Assembly (NCBI RefSeq): GCF_028372415.1
Contig: NC_092875.1
Span: 410,327,739-410,391,738 of the forward strand
DNA length: 64,000 nucleotides
Direction: 5' to 3'
Source of the DNA: Notamacropus eugenii
Lineage: Eukaryota; Chordata; Mammalia; Diprotodontia; Macropodidae
Positions 23,020 through 37,099 of the stretch are shown in pieces. Made by a program: the position numbers and the translations under genes. The first letter of the stretch is position 1. Each line of letters opens with the position of its first letter. The notes beneath the pieces are model-generated. The model was not told where the DNA came from and did not search any database. It saw only the letters and a list, made by a program, of their open reading frames with translations.

Positions 23020-24165
23020 TTATTTTTAATTTTTTAAAAACTAAGTTATTTTATTTGTTTTCAGTGTTTTACAATCACTTCCATATATCTTAGATTTTTT
23101 CCCCTCCTTTCCTACTCCCTCCCTGAGACAGCATACAATTGTATATAGGTTCTGCACATATATTCCTATTAAATACATTTTCACCTTAGTCATGTTGCAT
23201 AGAAGAATTAAAATGAATTGGAGAAATCATAAAACAAAACAAAACATAATACAAAAGAAAATGGTCTGCTTTATTCTGCAATCCAATTCCATAATTCTTC
23301 TCTGGATGTAGAAGGCATTTTGCCCCAAGATTCCATTGGGAATTTTTTAAGTCCATGCACTGCAATGAAGTACTAAGTCTACCAGAAATATTCCTCACAC
23401 ACTGTGGTTATTGCTATGTACAAAGTTCTCCTGGTTCTGCTCCTTTCACTCAGCATCAGTTCATATAAGTCTTTCCAGGCCTCTCTGAAGTCTTCCTGTT
23501 CATCATTTCTTATAGCACAATAGTATTCCATTACATTCATATACCACAATTTATTCAGCCATTCCCCAATGGATGAGTATCCCCTTGATTTCCAGTTTTT
23601 GGCCACCACAAAGAGAGGTGCTATAAATATTTTTGTACATGTGGGACCCTTTCTCATTTTTATGATCTCTTGGGGATACAGTCCTAGAAGCAATATTGCT
23701 TGGTCAAAGGTATGCACATTTTGTAGCCCTTTGGGCATAATTCCAAATTACTCTGCAGAATGGTTGGATCAGCTCACAGCTCCACCAACAATGAATTAGT
23801 GTTCCAACTCTCCCACATCTTCTCCAACATTTATCGTCTTCCTGTTTTGTCATTTTAGCCAATCTGATAGGTGTGATGTGATATCTTAAAGTTGCTTTGA
23901 TTTGCATCTCTAATCAGTAGTGATTTAGAACATTTTTTCATATGACTATAGATATCTTTAATGTCTTCCTCTGAAAACTGCCTGTTCATATCCTTTGACC
24001 ATTTACCAACTGGGGAATGATTTGTATTCTTGTACATTTGACTCAGTTCTCTATATATTTTAGAAATGTGACCTTTATCACAGACACTAGTTGCAAAACT
24101 TTGTTCCCAGTTTTCTGCTTCCCTCCTAATTTTGTGCTGGGCATTAAAGATCATTATTCCTATTG
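23020..24165 (-). mobile_element. 5'-truncated L1, 3' UTR plus ORF2 C-terminus
   Basis: Antisense L1. The 3' UTR spans about 23030-23380. The ORF2 C-terminus then runs to about 24165 in degraded frames on the minus strand (23379-23738 includes MNVMEYYCAIRNDEQEDF; 23704-23907 and 23855-24154 continue upstream). The 3956-4684 copy matches it closely, so both belong to one relatively young subfamily. The reverse transcriptase core is absent, so it is 5' truncated. Confidence 0.9.
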
Positions 24166-24324
24166 CTCACATTTTTTAGCTCCATGTGGTCAAAGTCCAG
24201 CTAGCATTTCAATGTTCTTTTTTCATGTAATCAACTTTTGCCTCTATTCTTACCTAACCTTTACCTACCGAATGGGCATTTGCTTCAGACAAACTGAGAC
24301 CTGTTCAAGATTTTTCTTTAAAAA
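24166..24324. other. unassigned gap between L1 and pseudogene
   Basis: Short unassigned sequence. It includes TTTTCTTTAAAAAGG at the pseudogene edge but no clear A tail. Confidence 0.4.
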
Positions 24325-24905
<581 letters not shown>

Positions 24906-24907
24906 TT

Positions 24908-25065
24908 CTTTTTTTTTTTTAATTTTGAGTTTCAAATTCTATGTATGAGAAAAATAAAACAAAATAAAGTAAAAAATAGCATGCTTTGGTCTGCATTCAG
25001 GTGCCATCAATTCTTTCTCTGGAAGTGGATAGCATTATTCATGATGAGTCCTTTGGGACAATCCT
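24908..25065 (-). mobile_element. L1 3' UTR fragment
   Basis: It starts with a T run (24909-24920, the A tail on the other strand). TTGAGTTTCAAATTCTATG and GGTCTGCATTCAGGTGCC match the older L1 3' UTR type seen at 56830-57000. Confidence 0.65.
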
Positions 25066-25775
25066 CTCATTTTAAAGTCGGGGAAGCTGAGGCCTGAGTA
25101 TATTGAACTACTCAACCAGGATCACACAGATAATAAGGAATGAGAGAAATGATTATTAATAACCAAATAATATCAGGGAGATACAGGGTTTTTTCCCTTC
25201 CTATTTCCTCATTTAAAAATAGTCTCTGAAGGACTGGGTTGATCATGAGATGGGGTTAACATTATCCTCAATTTTTGGTGGGATCCTACCCAACTGGAAA
25301 AGCTTATTTCTGATTAAAGGGTAAAGAGGATCTAATCTAGGTGAATTCCACTCCATTGTTTAACTATATAAGTGGTCTGGGAGGAGGATTGATCCTTTTG
25401 TATAGATTGCTGGATGAGTCTCTTTGTCCCAGTGACATGATTAAAGTTACATCCTCCAGCACCTCATTAGAATAAGGCCACCTCTCTTTGTAATACTAAT
25501 TCTCTCATTAATTGTTAACCAATCAGAGTTTATTTATGCCTGTTGGGAACACCTACTCTCCAAGGGTATTTAAGGATTCAGAGGCCTCCAAAGGACATCT
25601 TTGATCTATGAGGAAAAGGCATTACCCTCAATCTATTAATTTTTTGCTAGCCATAATTAATAAATTGAATATATAAATTATCTCTTGGACCTTTCATTTG
25701 TCACTGGGTAGAGATAGGATTGGAACCCAGACCTGTGTCCAAATCCTACACTCTTGCCATTGAACCACAGTGCAC
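25066..25775 (-). repeat. MIR SINE split by a later insertion
   Basis: The antisense MIR core (GGGAAGCTGAGGCCTGAG, GGATCACACAGATAATAAGG) is at 25078-25140. The tRNA-like part resumes at about 25710 (GGATTGGAACCCAGACCTGT, GCCATTGAACCACAGTGCA). The intervening 25141-25703 is an LTR-like insertion. Confidence 0.75.
25141..25703 (+). mobile_element. solo LTR-like insertion (ERVL-type candidate)
   Basis: About 560 bp beginning TG and ending CA interrupts a MIR. It holds LTR-like landmarks in order: a CCAAT motif (AACCAATCAGAG, about 25519), a TATTTAAGG TATA-like box (about 25567), and an AATAAA signal (about 25668) shortly before the end. There is no internal retroviral sequence beside it, so it is read as a fossil solo LTR. 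Exact ends and target duplication are unclear. Confidence 0.5.
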
Positions 25776-26105
25776 AGTTCTGAACATAGAGCAGATTTTG
25801 AGAAAGTGCTTACTGATTTATGATTGAAGTGTGGCAAGTATAAAGTGTTAGTGTGCTCTTGATGAGAAGGCTATCAGTTAAGAAATGACTATGATTGTTA
25901 CATGTTTGAATGTGGAAAAAGAACACCAAGGAAAATTGTTTGGATCGAGTCCTGTGATTTCATTGGTATGTAGACACACTAGTGAGGAAACTCCCTCCAT
26001 CACTGCAGATTAGTGAAGGTTCCTCCAATTATAGCCCTAGGGTGGTACTTAGAACATTGAGTTACTCATCCATCCCCCTGCAAGTGTTCTTATCAAACAT
26101 TCGAC
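25776..26105. other. unassigned intergenic sequence
   Basis: No repeat or gene recognised. Confidence 0.4.
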
Positions 26106-26109
26106 GCTC

Positions 26110-26300
26110 ACTTGATTCTATGAGTTTTCTCATGCAATCCCTGATGCTCAAATTTCCATCATCCTCCTTCACTTCAAGGCTCAAATCAGGTGCAATTTCT
26201 TCCTTGAAGTCTCCCCTGATATGACCTCCACATTCCAATATGTGTTAGATGTAGAACTTGTACCTAGGCCTTCCTGTCTTGGAACTGGCTCTCTATAGAA
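26110..26300 (+). repeat. L2 3' region fragment
   Basis: CTTCACTTCAAGGCTCAAAT and CTTCCTTGAAGTCTCCCCTG match the L2 3' region in plus orientation. Confidence 0.6.
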
Positions 26301-26724
26301 ACTACATCATAACTATACCACATTTACTCTCACTTTGCAAAAAAGAAGATAAAATGATTGATGATATAAGTGAATGCTGGGCATTTATTAATTCCTTTTA
26401 TCATAAAAGCTCATTAACAAGTAATAACCAAGAGAAATCAAGGGTCAAAATATTCACCCATGTAGCTTTAGTTTAGAGACACAGAGATTCAAGGCTCTAA
26501 AGGGAAATCCTCCAAATTGTAATGAAAAATCCAGATTACCCAGTAAAAGAATATTGATCATTATAGATCATAGATCATTTCAGTGGTTTTTAAAGCTATC
26601 AACCAGCTATTATGTACAGATGAGGTTATGGAACTGATATTTTCTCTACCTATTGATGAGGAGACTATGCAAATCACTTAAATGGCACTTTTAGTCAGCT
26701 GACTGGTTGTGCTTTTATTTTTTT
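26301..26724. other. unassigned intergenic sequence
   Basis: No repeat or gene recognised. Confidence 0.4.
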
Positions 26725-26804
26725 CAAAAAAATTATTTCATTAAATATTTTCACACATTCATATAAAAATTACTTTAACAACCTCTTTTTAAAATTATGA
26801 GTTC
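26725..26804 (-). mobile_element. L1 copy A, 3' terminal piece
   Basis: ATTTCATTAAATATTTTCAC and neighbouring sequence match the antisense 3' UTR start of the older L1 at 56690. Copy A continues at 29152 after the HAL1 insertion. Confidence 0.6.
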
Positions 26805-29144
26805 AGGGGGTGGAGCCAAAATGATGGATTTGAAGCAGGGACCTGCTAGAGGTCTCCCTCCAAACACCTGAAAAAACCCGTAAACATGACTTTAAACAAA
26901 ATCTAGGGCCACAGAAGTCACAAAATGGCAGACTGAAGCAAATTTCCAGCCCAAGACAATCTAGAAAATTGACAGGAAGGATCTATTGCACAAGGTGGGA
27001 AGCAAAGATCAGTGTGGGCCATGCCAGCACAGATGGAGCAGGAATAGGCTTTAGAGGACTAAATTGCTGGTGGCTGTTGTGGTTTCCATACTTCTCAATC
27101 CACAAACCCTAAAGACAGTTTCAAAAGTCAATGGGAAGGGTCTTTCACTTGGCTGAGAGGAGAACTTGGTCTGGCCTCAGTCCTAGTTCATGCCCTGTCC
27201 CACTCCCAGTGTGGCAACAACCACTGCTGAAGTAGAGGGTGCTTCTGGAGGTTTTCACATGCCAAAGAGCTTAAAAGCAAAATAATTTTGAAATTGATCA
27301 AAAAAGGGGGAAAAGAAAGAGACTATAGATTCTTACTTTCTCGATGAAGAGGTATCTTCTTATGTCATTGGCAATGAGGAAGATCAAAACAAAGAACCAG
27401 AAGACTACGAATCAAAATCTCCTGCATCCAAAGCCTCTAAGAAAAATATGAATTGGTTTCAGGTCGTGGAAGAGCTTACAAAAGATTTTGAAAATCAAGT
27501 AAGAGAAGGAGAGGAAAAATTGAGAAGAGAAATGAGTGTGATGCAAGAAAATAATGAAAAACAAGTCAACAGCTTGCTAAGGGGAACCTCCCCAAAAGTG
27601 CTGAATAAAATAACAGCCTCAAAATTAAACTAACCCAAATGGCAAAAAAGGTCTAAAAAGTCACTGAGGAGAAGAATGCTTTAAAAAGCAGAATGGGTCA
27701 AATGGAAAACGTGGTCTAAAAGTTCACTGAAGAAAATAATTCCTTAAAAATTAGAGTGGAGCAAATAGAAATTAATGACTTTATGAGAAATAAAAAAATC
27801 ATAAAACAAAACCAAAAGAGTGAAAAAATAGGAGACGATGTGAAGTATCTCACTGGAAAAACAACTGACCTGGAAAATGGATCCAGGAGAGATAATTTAA
27901 AAATTATTGGACTACCTGAAAGTCATGATAAAAAAAAAGAACCTAGACATCACCTTTCAAAAAATTATCAAGGAAAACTGCCCTGATATTTTAGAACCAG
28001 AGGGTAAAATAGAAATGGAAAGAATCCACCAATCATCTCCTGAAAGAGATCCCAAGAGGAAAACTTCTAGCAATATTGGAACCAAATTTCAGAGTTCCCA
28101 GTCAAAGAGAAAATATTGCAAGCAGCCAGAAAGAAACCATTCAAGTATTATGGAAATGCAATCAGGGTAAAACAAGATTTAGCAACTTCTGCACTAAGGG
28201 ATCAGGAGACTTGGAGTATGATATTCCAGAGGTCAAAGGAGATAGGATTTAAACCAAGAATCACTTACCCAGCAAAACTGAGTTTAACTTCAGGGGAAAA
28301 AATGGAACTTCAATGAAATAGAGAACTTCCAAGCATTCCTGTTGAAAAGACCAAAGTTGAATAGAAATTTAACTTTTAAATTCAAGAACCAAAAGAAACA
28401 TGAAAAGGTAAACAGTAAAGAAAAACCATAAGGGATTTATTAAAGTTGAACTGATTACATTTCTACATGGAAAGATGATATTTGTAACTCATGAGACCTT
28501 TCTCAGTATTAGGATAGTTGGAAGGAATATATGTGTATGTTTGTGTGTGTATGTGTATGCATATATACATATATATATGTCTGTGTGTGCACATACATAT
28601 ATATGTATATATATATATATATATATGTGTAGACACACACACATACACACACACAGAGAAAGAGAGAGAGAGAGAGCAAGCACAGAATAAGCTGAATATG
28701 AAGAGATGATATCTAAAAAAGAAAATTAAGTATTGAGAGGAATGTACTAGGAGAAAGAGAGAGAGGTGGGATGTAGTAAATCATCTCACATAAAAGAGGC
28801 AAGAAAGAGCTTTCAAAATGGAAGGGAAGAAAGTGAAGATGAGAGGAAATAAGTGAGTCTTACTGTCATCAGATTTGGCTTCGGGAGGGAATAACATACA
28901 TACTCAATTGGGTATGGAATTTTATCTTACCCTACAGGAAAATAGAAAGAAAGGGGATAAGACAGGATGGGAGGGTTATAAAATTAAAGAAGGGAGGGCA
29001 GACTGGAGGAAAGGTTAATCAGAATACACACTGACCTATGGTGGGTGGCGGGGGGAGATGGGGAGTAAATTTGAAGTTCAAAATTTTGTGGAAGTGAATA
29101 GTGAAAACTGAAAATAAATAAATTTTTCAAAAAAGAAAAAAAAT
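26805..29144 (+). mobile_element. HAL1 (ORF2-less half-L1) copy 1, apparently full length
   Basis: The element starts GGGGGTGGAGCCAAAATGAT and ends GAAAATAAATAAATTTTTC plus an A-rich tail. It has a 5' UTR (to about 27445), a degraded ORF1 (27448-28316) and a 3' UTR. ORF1 begins MNWFQVVEELTKDFENQV, a Glu/Lys-rich coiled-coil start. It then shows the conserved LENGSRRDNLKIIGLPE RRM-entry motif and a GKIEMERIHQSS C-terminal domain segment, split over three frames. No ORF2 lies between ORF1 and the tail. A TA/TG/CA microsatellite sits in the 3' UTR (28524-28676). Imperfect flanking duplications centre on TGAGTTC (26798-26804 and 29145-29151). Confidence 0.85.
28524..28676. repeat. TA/TG/CA/GA compound microsatellite in HAL1 3' UTR
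   Basis: Imperfect TG, then a TA-rich near-palindromic core, then CA and GA units. The equivalent position of HAL1 copy 2 (43018-43144) holds the reverse-complement arrangement, so the tract belongs to the element. Confidence 0.95.
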
Positions 29145-29151
29145 TGAGTTC

Positions 29152-30514
29152 TGAATTCTCCCCTTCCTTTCTAAGTCACCCTTCTTGAAAAAAAAAAGCA
29201 ATTTTATTACAATTATACATCTGAGGTCATGTTGCATGTATTTTCAACTAACCCTGTACATTTGAGAAATGAGATCTTCAAGAGAGAAACTTGAGGCAAT
29301 TTTTCCCCTCCAGTTTCCTGCTCTCTTTCTAATGTTAATTGAATTAGTTTTGTTTGTGCAAAAGCCTTTTAATTTCATATATTTAAAATTATCCATTTTA
29401 CAAACTGTGATGCTCTGTCTCTTATTTGTGTATAAACCCTTTCCTTATGACAGTTACATTTTCCATACTCCCCTAATTTATGTCATCACCATTTATAGGT
29501 AAATCATTTATGCATTTTGACCTTATCTTGGTATACAGTGTGAGGTATTGGTTTATACCTGGTTTCTACTAACCTGCTTTCTAGATTTTCCAGCAATTTT
29601 TGTCAAATAGTGAACTTTTGTCCTCAAAACTTAGATCTTTATGTTTATCAAATACTAGATTACTATGGTATTTTGGTACTGTGTACTATGTATCTAATCT
29701 ATTACACTGATCCACCACTCCATTTCTTAGCCAGTATCAGTTTGTTTTCATGATTACCACTTTGAAATAATTATTAGTAGGCTACTTTTCTGAACATTTT
29801 TTTTTTTTTTTACCATTGGTTCTCTTGATCTTCTTGATGCTTCCAGATGAATTTTGTTTCTATTTTTTTCCTAGCTCTATAAAATAATTCTTTGGTAGTT
29901 GACTTCTATGACATTGAATAAATTCACTTAGGTAGAATTGTTATTTTTATTATATTGGCTTGGCCTACTCAGGAGCAATAGATATATCTCCATTTGTTTA
30001 GATCTGTGTTTAACTATACGAAATGTGTTTTATAATTATGTTCATATACTCTCTGAGTTTGTCTTGGCATGTAGACTCATAAGTATTTTGTATTATCGGC
30101 AGTTATTTTAAATGGAATTTCTCTATCACTTGCTTTTGGATTTTGTTGATAGTGTATAGAAATGCTGATGACTACATTGGTTTATTTTGCATACTGAAAC
30201 TTTGTTAAAGTTGTTAATTGCTTCAGTTAGTTTTTTAGTTGATTCTCTAAGTTTCTCTAAGTCTGCAAAGAATGATAGTCTTGTTTCCTCATTGCCTATT
30301 TTCATTCCTTCATTGTCTTTTTCTTGTCTTATTGCTACAGCTAGCATTTCTAGTACAACATTGAGTCATGATAATGGACATCCTTTTTCCACTCCTGATC
30401 TTATTAGGAATGTCTCTAGTCTATTCGTATTACAGATAGTGTTTGCTGATGATTTTAAATAAATATTGCTTATCATTTTAGAGGCTCCATTGATTTCTAT
30501 GCTATTTGGCGTTA
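29152..30514 (-). mobile_element. L1 copy A, ORF2 C-terminal half
   Basis: Antisense L1 ORF2. Landmarks are TTGTTTGTGCAAAAGCCTTT, CATTTTGACCTTATCTTGGT, TTTTCCAGCAATTTTTGTCA and the GACATCCTTTTTCCACTCCT segment before the break. All correspond in order to antisense mammalian L1 ORF2. The part matching 56860-57690 is missing, so there is an internal deletion near 29240. The L1 is disrupted at 30514 by a plus-strand L1. Confidence 0.85.
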
Positions 30515-30523
30515 ATTAACAGG

Positions 30524-30807
30524 GGGTTGTGTTTGTCCTTCATTTTCAAAGAGGACCATGACATCAGAAAAATGATGACATCTAACACAACCTGTGAGTA
30601 GATTGAGTTGCCTAAATGGAGACCCAGCTAGCTGGGTAACTCTCCTCTCCTCTTCCCTTCCCTTCCCTTCCCTTCCCTTCTTTCTGGTCTCCCCTAAAGC
30701 CTTGGACCTCTTGCACTCTGAAGCCCATGAATTGAACAGGGAAGGGTCCCTGTCCAACCTCCACTCAGTGGGTGGTTTTGGAACTCCTGGTTTAGAGTGA
30801 ATGTCTC
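30524..30807 (-). repeat. SINE with AC-rich (RTE-like) tail
   Basis: TGTGTTTGTCCTTCATTTTC and AAGAGGACCATGACATCAG define one end, shared with 47012-47225 (same orientation) and 52750-52970 (opposite). It contains a (CCCTT)n tract at 30652-30680. The 9-bp sequence ATTAACAGG flanks it (30515-30523 and 30808-30816), a likely target-site duplication. The internal part diverges from the other two copies. Confidence 0.75.
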
Positions 30808-32250
30808 ATTAACAGGAATAGATTATAGCAATCTGATGTTTGAAAAAACCAAGGATTCCAGTTTCTGGGATAAGAACTCACTGTTTGACAAAAAACTTTT
30901 AGGAACATACTGTGGAAGAAACTGGCCATAGATCAACATCTGACACCATATACCAGGATAAAGTCCAAATGGGTACATGGTCTAGGTATAAAGACTGATA
31001 CTTTAAACAAATTAGGTGAGCAAGAAATAGTTTATCTGTCAGATTAATGGAGAATGGAGGAATTTGTGATGAGAAATAGAGAATATTATGAAATACAAAG
31101 TGGATAATTTTGATTACATTTAATTGAAAAGTTTTTGCACAAATAAAGCTAATGCAACCAAGATTAGGAGGAAAGCAGAAAACTGGGAAGAATTTTTACA
31201 ACAAGTGTCTCTGATAAAAGTCTCATTTCTAAAATATAAAGAGAACTGAGTCAAATTTGAAGAATACAAGTCATTCCCCAATTGATAAGTGGTCAAAGGA
31301 TATGAATAGGCAGTTTTTAGATGAAGAAAATAAGCTATCTATAGTCATAAGAAAAAATGCTCTAAATCATGATTGCTTAGAGAAATCCAAATCAAAATAA
31401 CTCTGAGTTGCCACATCACATGTATCAGATTGGCTAACATGACAAAAAAGGAAAATGATAAATGTTGGAGAAGATGTGGGAAAATTGGAACACTAATTCG
31501 TTGTTGATGGAGCTGTGAACTGATCCAACCTTTCTGGAGAGCAATTTGGAATTACATCCAAAAGGTCATAAAAATGTGCATGTTTTTTGACCCAGCAATA
31601 CAACTGCTAGGTCTGTATTCTGAAGAGATCATACAAATGGGTAAAGGACACACATGTTCAAAAATATTTATATCAGCTTTTTTTTGTGATGGCAACAAAT
31701 GGGAAATTGAGGAATGGCCAAACAAGTTGTGGTATATGAATGTAATGGAATACTATTGTTCTATAAGAAATGATGAGCAGGCAAACTTCAGAAAAACCTG
31801 GAAAGATTTGAATGAAGTGATGCTGAGTGAAGTGAGCAGAATTAGGAGAACATTGTACACAGTAACAGCCACATTGTGTGATAACTAACTTTGATAGATT
31901 TATCTCTTATTAGCAATGCAAATATCCCACACAACTCCAAAGGATTCATGATGGAAAATGTTGTTCACATCCAGAGTCTGAATGCAGATCAAAGCATATT
32001 ATTTGCTATTCTCTCTCTCTCTTTTTAAATGTTTTCTTCTTCCTCATGATTCCTCCTATTGGTTCTACTTCTTCTTTACAACCTGACTAATGTGAAAATA
32101 GATTCAATACGAATACATATGTAGTCTATATCAAATTACACACCATCTCGGGGTGGGGGAGGGAAGAGATAGGGAGAAAATTTTGAACTCAGAATCTTAT
32201 GGAAGTGGATGTTGACAACTAAAATTGAATAAATAAATAAATAAATAATG
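30808..32250 (+). mobile_element. L1 3' half, plus strand
   Basis: ORF2 C-terminal sequence begins AGGAATAGATTATAGCAATC and runs to a last open piece at 31574-31888 containing MNVMEYYCSIRNDEQANF. The 3' UTR follows (ATCCAGAGTCTGAATGCAGA, GGTGGGGGAGGGAAGAGATA). The end is ATTGAATAAATAAATAAATA. It is 5' truncated; the true 5' edge probably lies just left of the SINE, at about 30515. It is inserted in the opposite orientation into L1 copy A. Confidence 0.9.
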
Positions 32251-32252
32251 AT

Positions 32253-32390
32253 TTGAAAAATAATTCACTTGTGAATCCATGTGGTCCTAGGGATTTTTTC
32301 TTAGGGAAGTCATTTATGGCTTGTTCCATTTATTTTTCTAGGATAGGGTTCTTGAATTATTCTATTTCCTCTTCTGTTAATCTGGGCAGT
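32253..32390 (-). mobile_element. L1 copy A, ORF2 middle piece
   Basis: GTGAATCCATGTGGTCCTAG is the antisense of a conserved L1 ORF2 segment. The matching position of copy B is about 37255-37390. The piece is cut at 32390 by the COPS2 retrocopy. Confidence 0.85.
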
Positions 32391-33897
<1,507 letters not shown>

Positions 33898-33903
33898 GGC
33901 AGT

Positions 33904-36900
33904 TTTTATTTTTGCAAATATTCATCTATTTCATGTAGATTATCAGTTTTACTGGCATATAACAGGGCAAAATAACACCTAATAATTTCTAAAATGTCAT
34001 CTTCATTGGTATTATATTTACTGTTTTCACTTTTGATACTAGTAATTTGATTTTCTTTCTTATTTTTGGAACACATTAATCAAAGGTGAGCTATTTTTTT
34101 TCTCACAAAACTAGCTCCTAATTTTATTTATTAGCTAAATGGTTTTTTAATTCAGTTTTATCAGCCTTTTCTTTGATTTTTAGGATTTCCAATTTGGTGT
34201 TTAATTGGGGATTTTTAATTTGTTCTTTGTCTAGTTTTTTTAGTTTCATGCTCAATTAATTGATTTGCTCTTTCTCTCTTTTACTGATATATTTGTTTAG
34301 AAATAATACATTTCCCCTAATTGTTACTTTGATTGCATTCCAGAAATTTTGGAATGTTGTCTCTTTTTTGTCATTCTCTTGAATGAAATTATTGATTGTT
34401 TCTATGATTTGTTTTTTGACCTTCTGTATGACCAAATTATTTAGTTTCAAGTTAGCTTTTAATTTAGTTTTCATTGGCCCTTTATTACATATAATTTTTA
34501 TTTCATCATGGTCTAAAAACAGTACCTTTAATATTTCCAATTTTATGCATTTGATTGTGAGGTTTTTATGTCCAAATACATGATCATTTTTTGCAATGAT
34601 ACAATGTGCAACCAAGAAAACGTATACTCCTTTCTCTCGCATTGTTTTCTCCAGAGTTCTGTCATATGTAACTTTTCTAAGATTCTATTCATATCCTTGA
34701 TTTCTTTCTCACTTATTTTATGGACAGATTTATCTAGTTTGAAGAGGAGAAAGTTGAGATTTTCCTCTAGTATAGTTTTACTATTTCCTCCTATAATTTA
34801 TTTAACATTTTCTTTCAGAATTTGGATACTATGCCCTTTGGTTCATATATACTCAGTATTGATATTACTTCATCATCCACAGTTCCTTTTAGTAAGATAT
34901 AGATTTCCTTCTTATTCCTTTTAATTAGATCTACTTTTACTTTTGCTTTGTCTGAGGTCATGATTTCTTTCTCTGACTTTTTTACTTCAGCTGACACACA
35001 ATAGATTCTGCTCCAGTCCTTATTTTAACTCTTGTGTTTCTCTCTCTTTCAAGTATGTTTCTTGTAAACAACACATTGTTGAATTCTGTTCTAATCTATT
35101 CTGTTATCCATTTCTATTTTATGGATGCATTTCTTTCGTTTACATTCAAAGCTATAATTACTAAATATGCATTTACCTCTGCTTTATTTTCTTCTGTTTT
35201 TCTTTCTCCCTCTTTGAAATTTGTTTTGCTTCTGACCACTGTCTTCTTTTAACTGCTCTTTCTTTTATCTCCCTTATCCTTTTCCTTATCTGTTTCCTTC
35301 CCTACTTCCCTGTTGGATAAGATATGTATTACTAATTGGAAATATCTATATGTTTTCCCTCTTTGGACTAATTTAGATACTAATGACTTTCAAGCATTGC
35401 CCTTTCCCCCACCATTTTTCCATCCACTGTAAAAGCTCTTTCTTGTACACTTCTTTTATTTGAGATAATTTTCTCCACTCTTCCTCTTCCTTCCCTCTTC
35501 TCCCAGGTTATGTCTCTTTCTCAAATATTCATTTTTTAAAAGTCATCTGAATATTATCAACCCATTACTGCATCCTTGGTCTATGTAGAATCTTTCTAGT
35601 TACCTGAATATTGATAAAGATCTTGGAAAATATGTGTATCATCTTCATATATAGAATGGCAAGCAATTTATCAAATCTATTATGATCTCTTTCATCTTTA
35701 CCTTTTTATGCTTCTCTTGTGTCAAATTTTATAGTGCTTGGAAGTCCTCTAGTTCATCAAAGATCTATTTTTTCTCTTTGAATGATTATACTCAGTTTTG
35801 CTCAGTAAGTTATTCTTCATTGTAGTCTCAGCTCTTTTTGCCTTCTTGAATGTCATATTCCAAGTCCTCTACCCCTTTTGTATCGCTAAATTTTGTGTAA
35901 TCCTGACTGTTGCTCCATGATATTTGAATGGTTTCTTTCAGGCTGCTTGAAGTAATTTCTCTTTGACTTGGGAGCTCTGGAATTTGGTTATAATATCCCT
36001 GGGAGTTTTCATTTTAGTATCTCTTTCAAGAGGTGATTGTTTTATTTTTTTCTCTTTCTATTTTACCCTCTGGTTCTAGGGCATTGGGGCAGCTTTCCTT
36101 GATAATTTCTTTAAATATGATTTCTGGCTCTTTGTTGATCATACATTTCAGTTAATCTAGTAATTCTTAAATTATATCTCCTTGCTATATTTTTCAGGCC
36201 AATTGTTTTTCCAATGTGATATTCCATACCTTTTTCTTTTTTTTAATTTTTATTTTATTGTTTCTTGATGTCTTGTACAACCATTAGCTTGCACTTACCC
36301 AATTCTAATTTTTAAGCAACCATTTTCTTCTGTGAGCTTTTATGCCCCTTTTTCCATTTGGCCAACTCTGCTTTTAAGGAGTTATTCTCTTCAGTGACTT
36401 TTTGTACCTTTTCCTTCCTTTGATGAATGCCATTTTCTTAAGGTATTGTTTTCTTCATTTTTTTGTTACTCTGTTCCCGAACCATTAATCATCTTTTCAT
36501 AATTTTCTTCCTTTGCTGATCGCTTGGAATTGCAATCAGTACTGTCCTTCAAGGTCCCTCCTCCTCTGGTTCTGGAAATGATAGTGTTCTTCACAGTTCC
36601 TATTCTCTTAGGACTGTAAATGATACTTCCCCTGGGCACTTCCACTCCATCTTGTCTGAAAGTGCTCCTCTCTGCCCTTGAACTATGACCCAGAAGTATG
36701 CATTGGCAATGGAAACTACCAAACAGCATCTGGGCCTGCTCCAGTGCTAGCCTAGGAGTATTCTGTAATCTTTTTCTAACCAGTTGACATGTCACCTTAC
36801 CATCTGTGACTTGAGAGTTCCTGAGGTTGCTGCTGCTTCTGACACCACCACCTAGTCCTACCCTTGGTATTTTCTGTGGCTTAATCTCCATCTTTGTGTT

Positions 36901-37090
36901 ACAAATCTCTCTTTCCAATCTCCTAAATTGTCTTGAGCTGGAAGTATGTCTTAGTCTGACTTTTTTATTGGTTCTACCACTCCAGAATTCAACTTCAGGA
37001 ATTATTTTTGGAGGAGAATATTGGGAGAGATTGGCTAAGAGCTTCTGTGCCCTGTTGTGTTGTGATCTCTTGGCTAAAATTTTCCTTTTT
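33904..37090 (-). mobile_element. L1 copy A, ORF2 N-terminus, ORF1 and 5' UTR
   Basis: Antisense L1 continues: reverse-transcriptase upstream region and endonuclease (about 33904-35220, with TTTCTTGTAAACAACACATT and ATCCATTTCTATTTTATGGA typical of antisense ORF2). An inter-ORF region (35220-35690) and a degraded ORF1 (about 35700-36440, with TTGACTTGGGAGCTCTGGAA and TTACCCTCTGGTTCTAGGG) follow. The 5' UTR runs to about 37085. With its pieces at 26725, 29152 and 32253, copy A spans about 10.3 kb of window for about 4.8 kb of L1. Confidence 0.85.
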
Positions 37091-37099
37091 TTGTTTTGG

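Noticed and set aside
36466-36918. A 150-codon minus-strand frame that could be mistaken for a small protein gene
   Set aside because: It lies in the 5' UTR region of L1 copy A and is not a conserved L1 protein.
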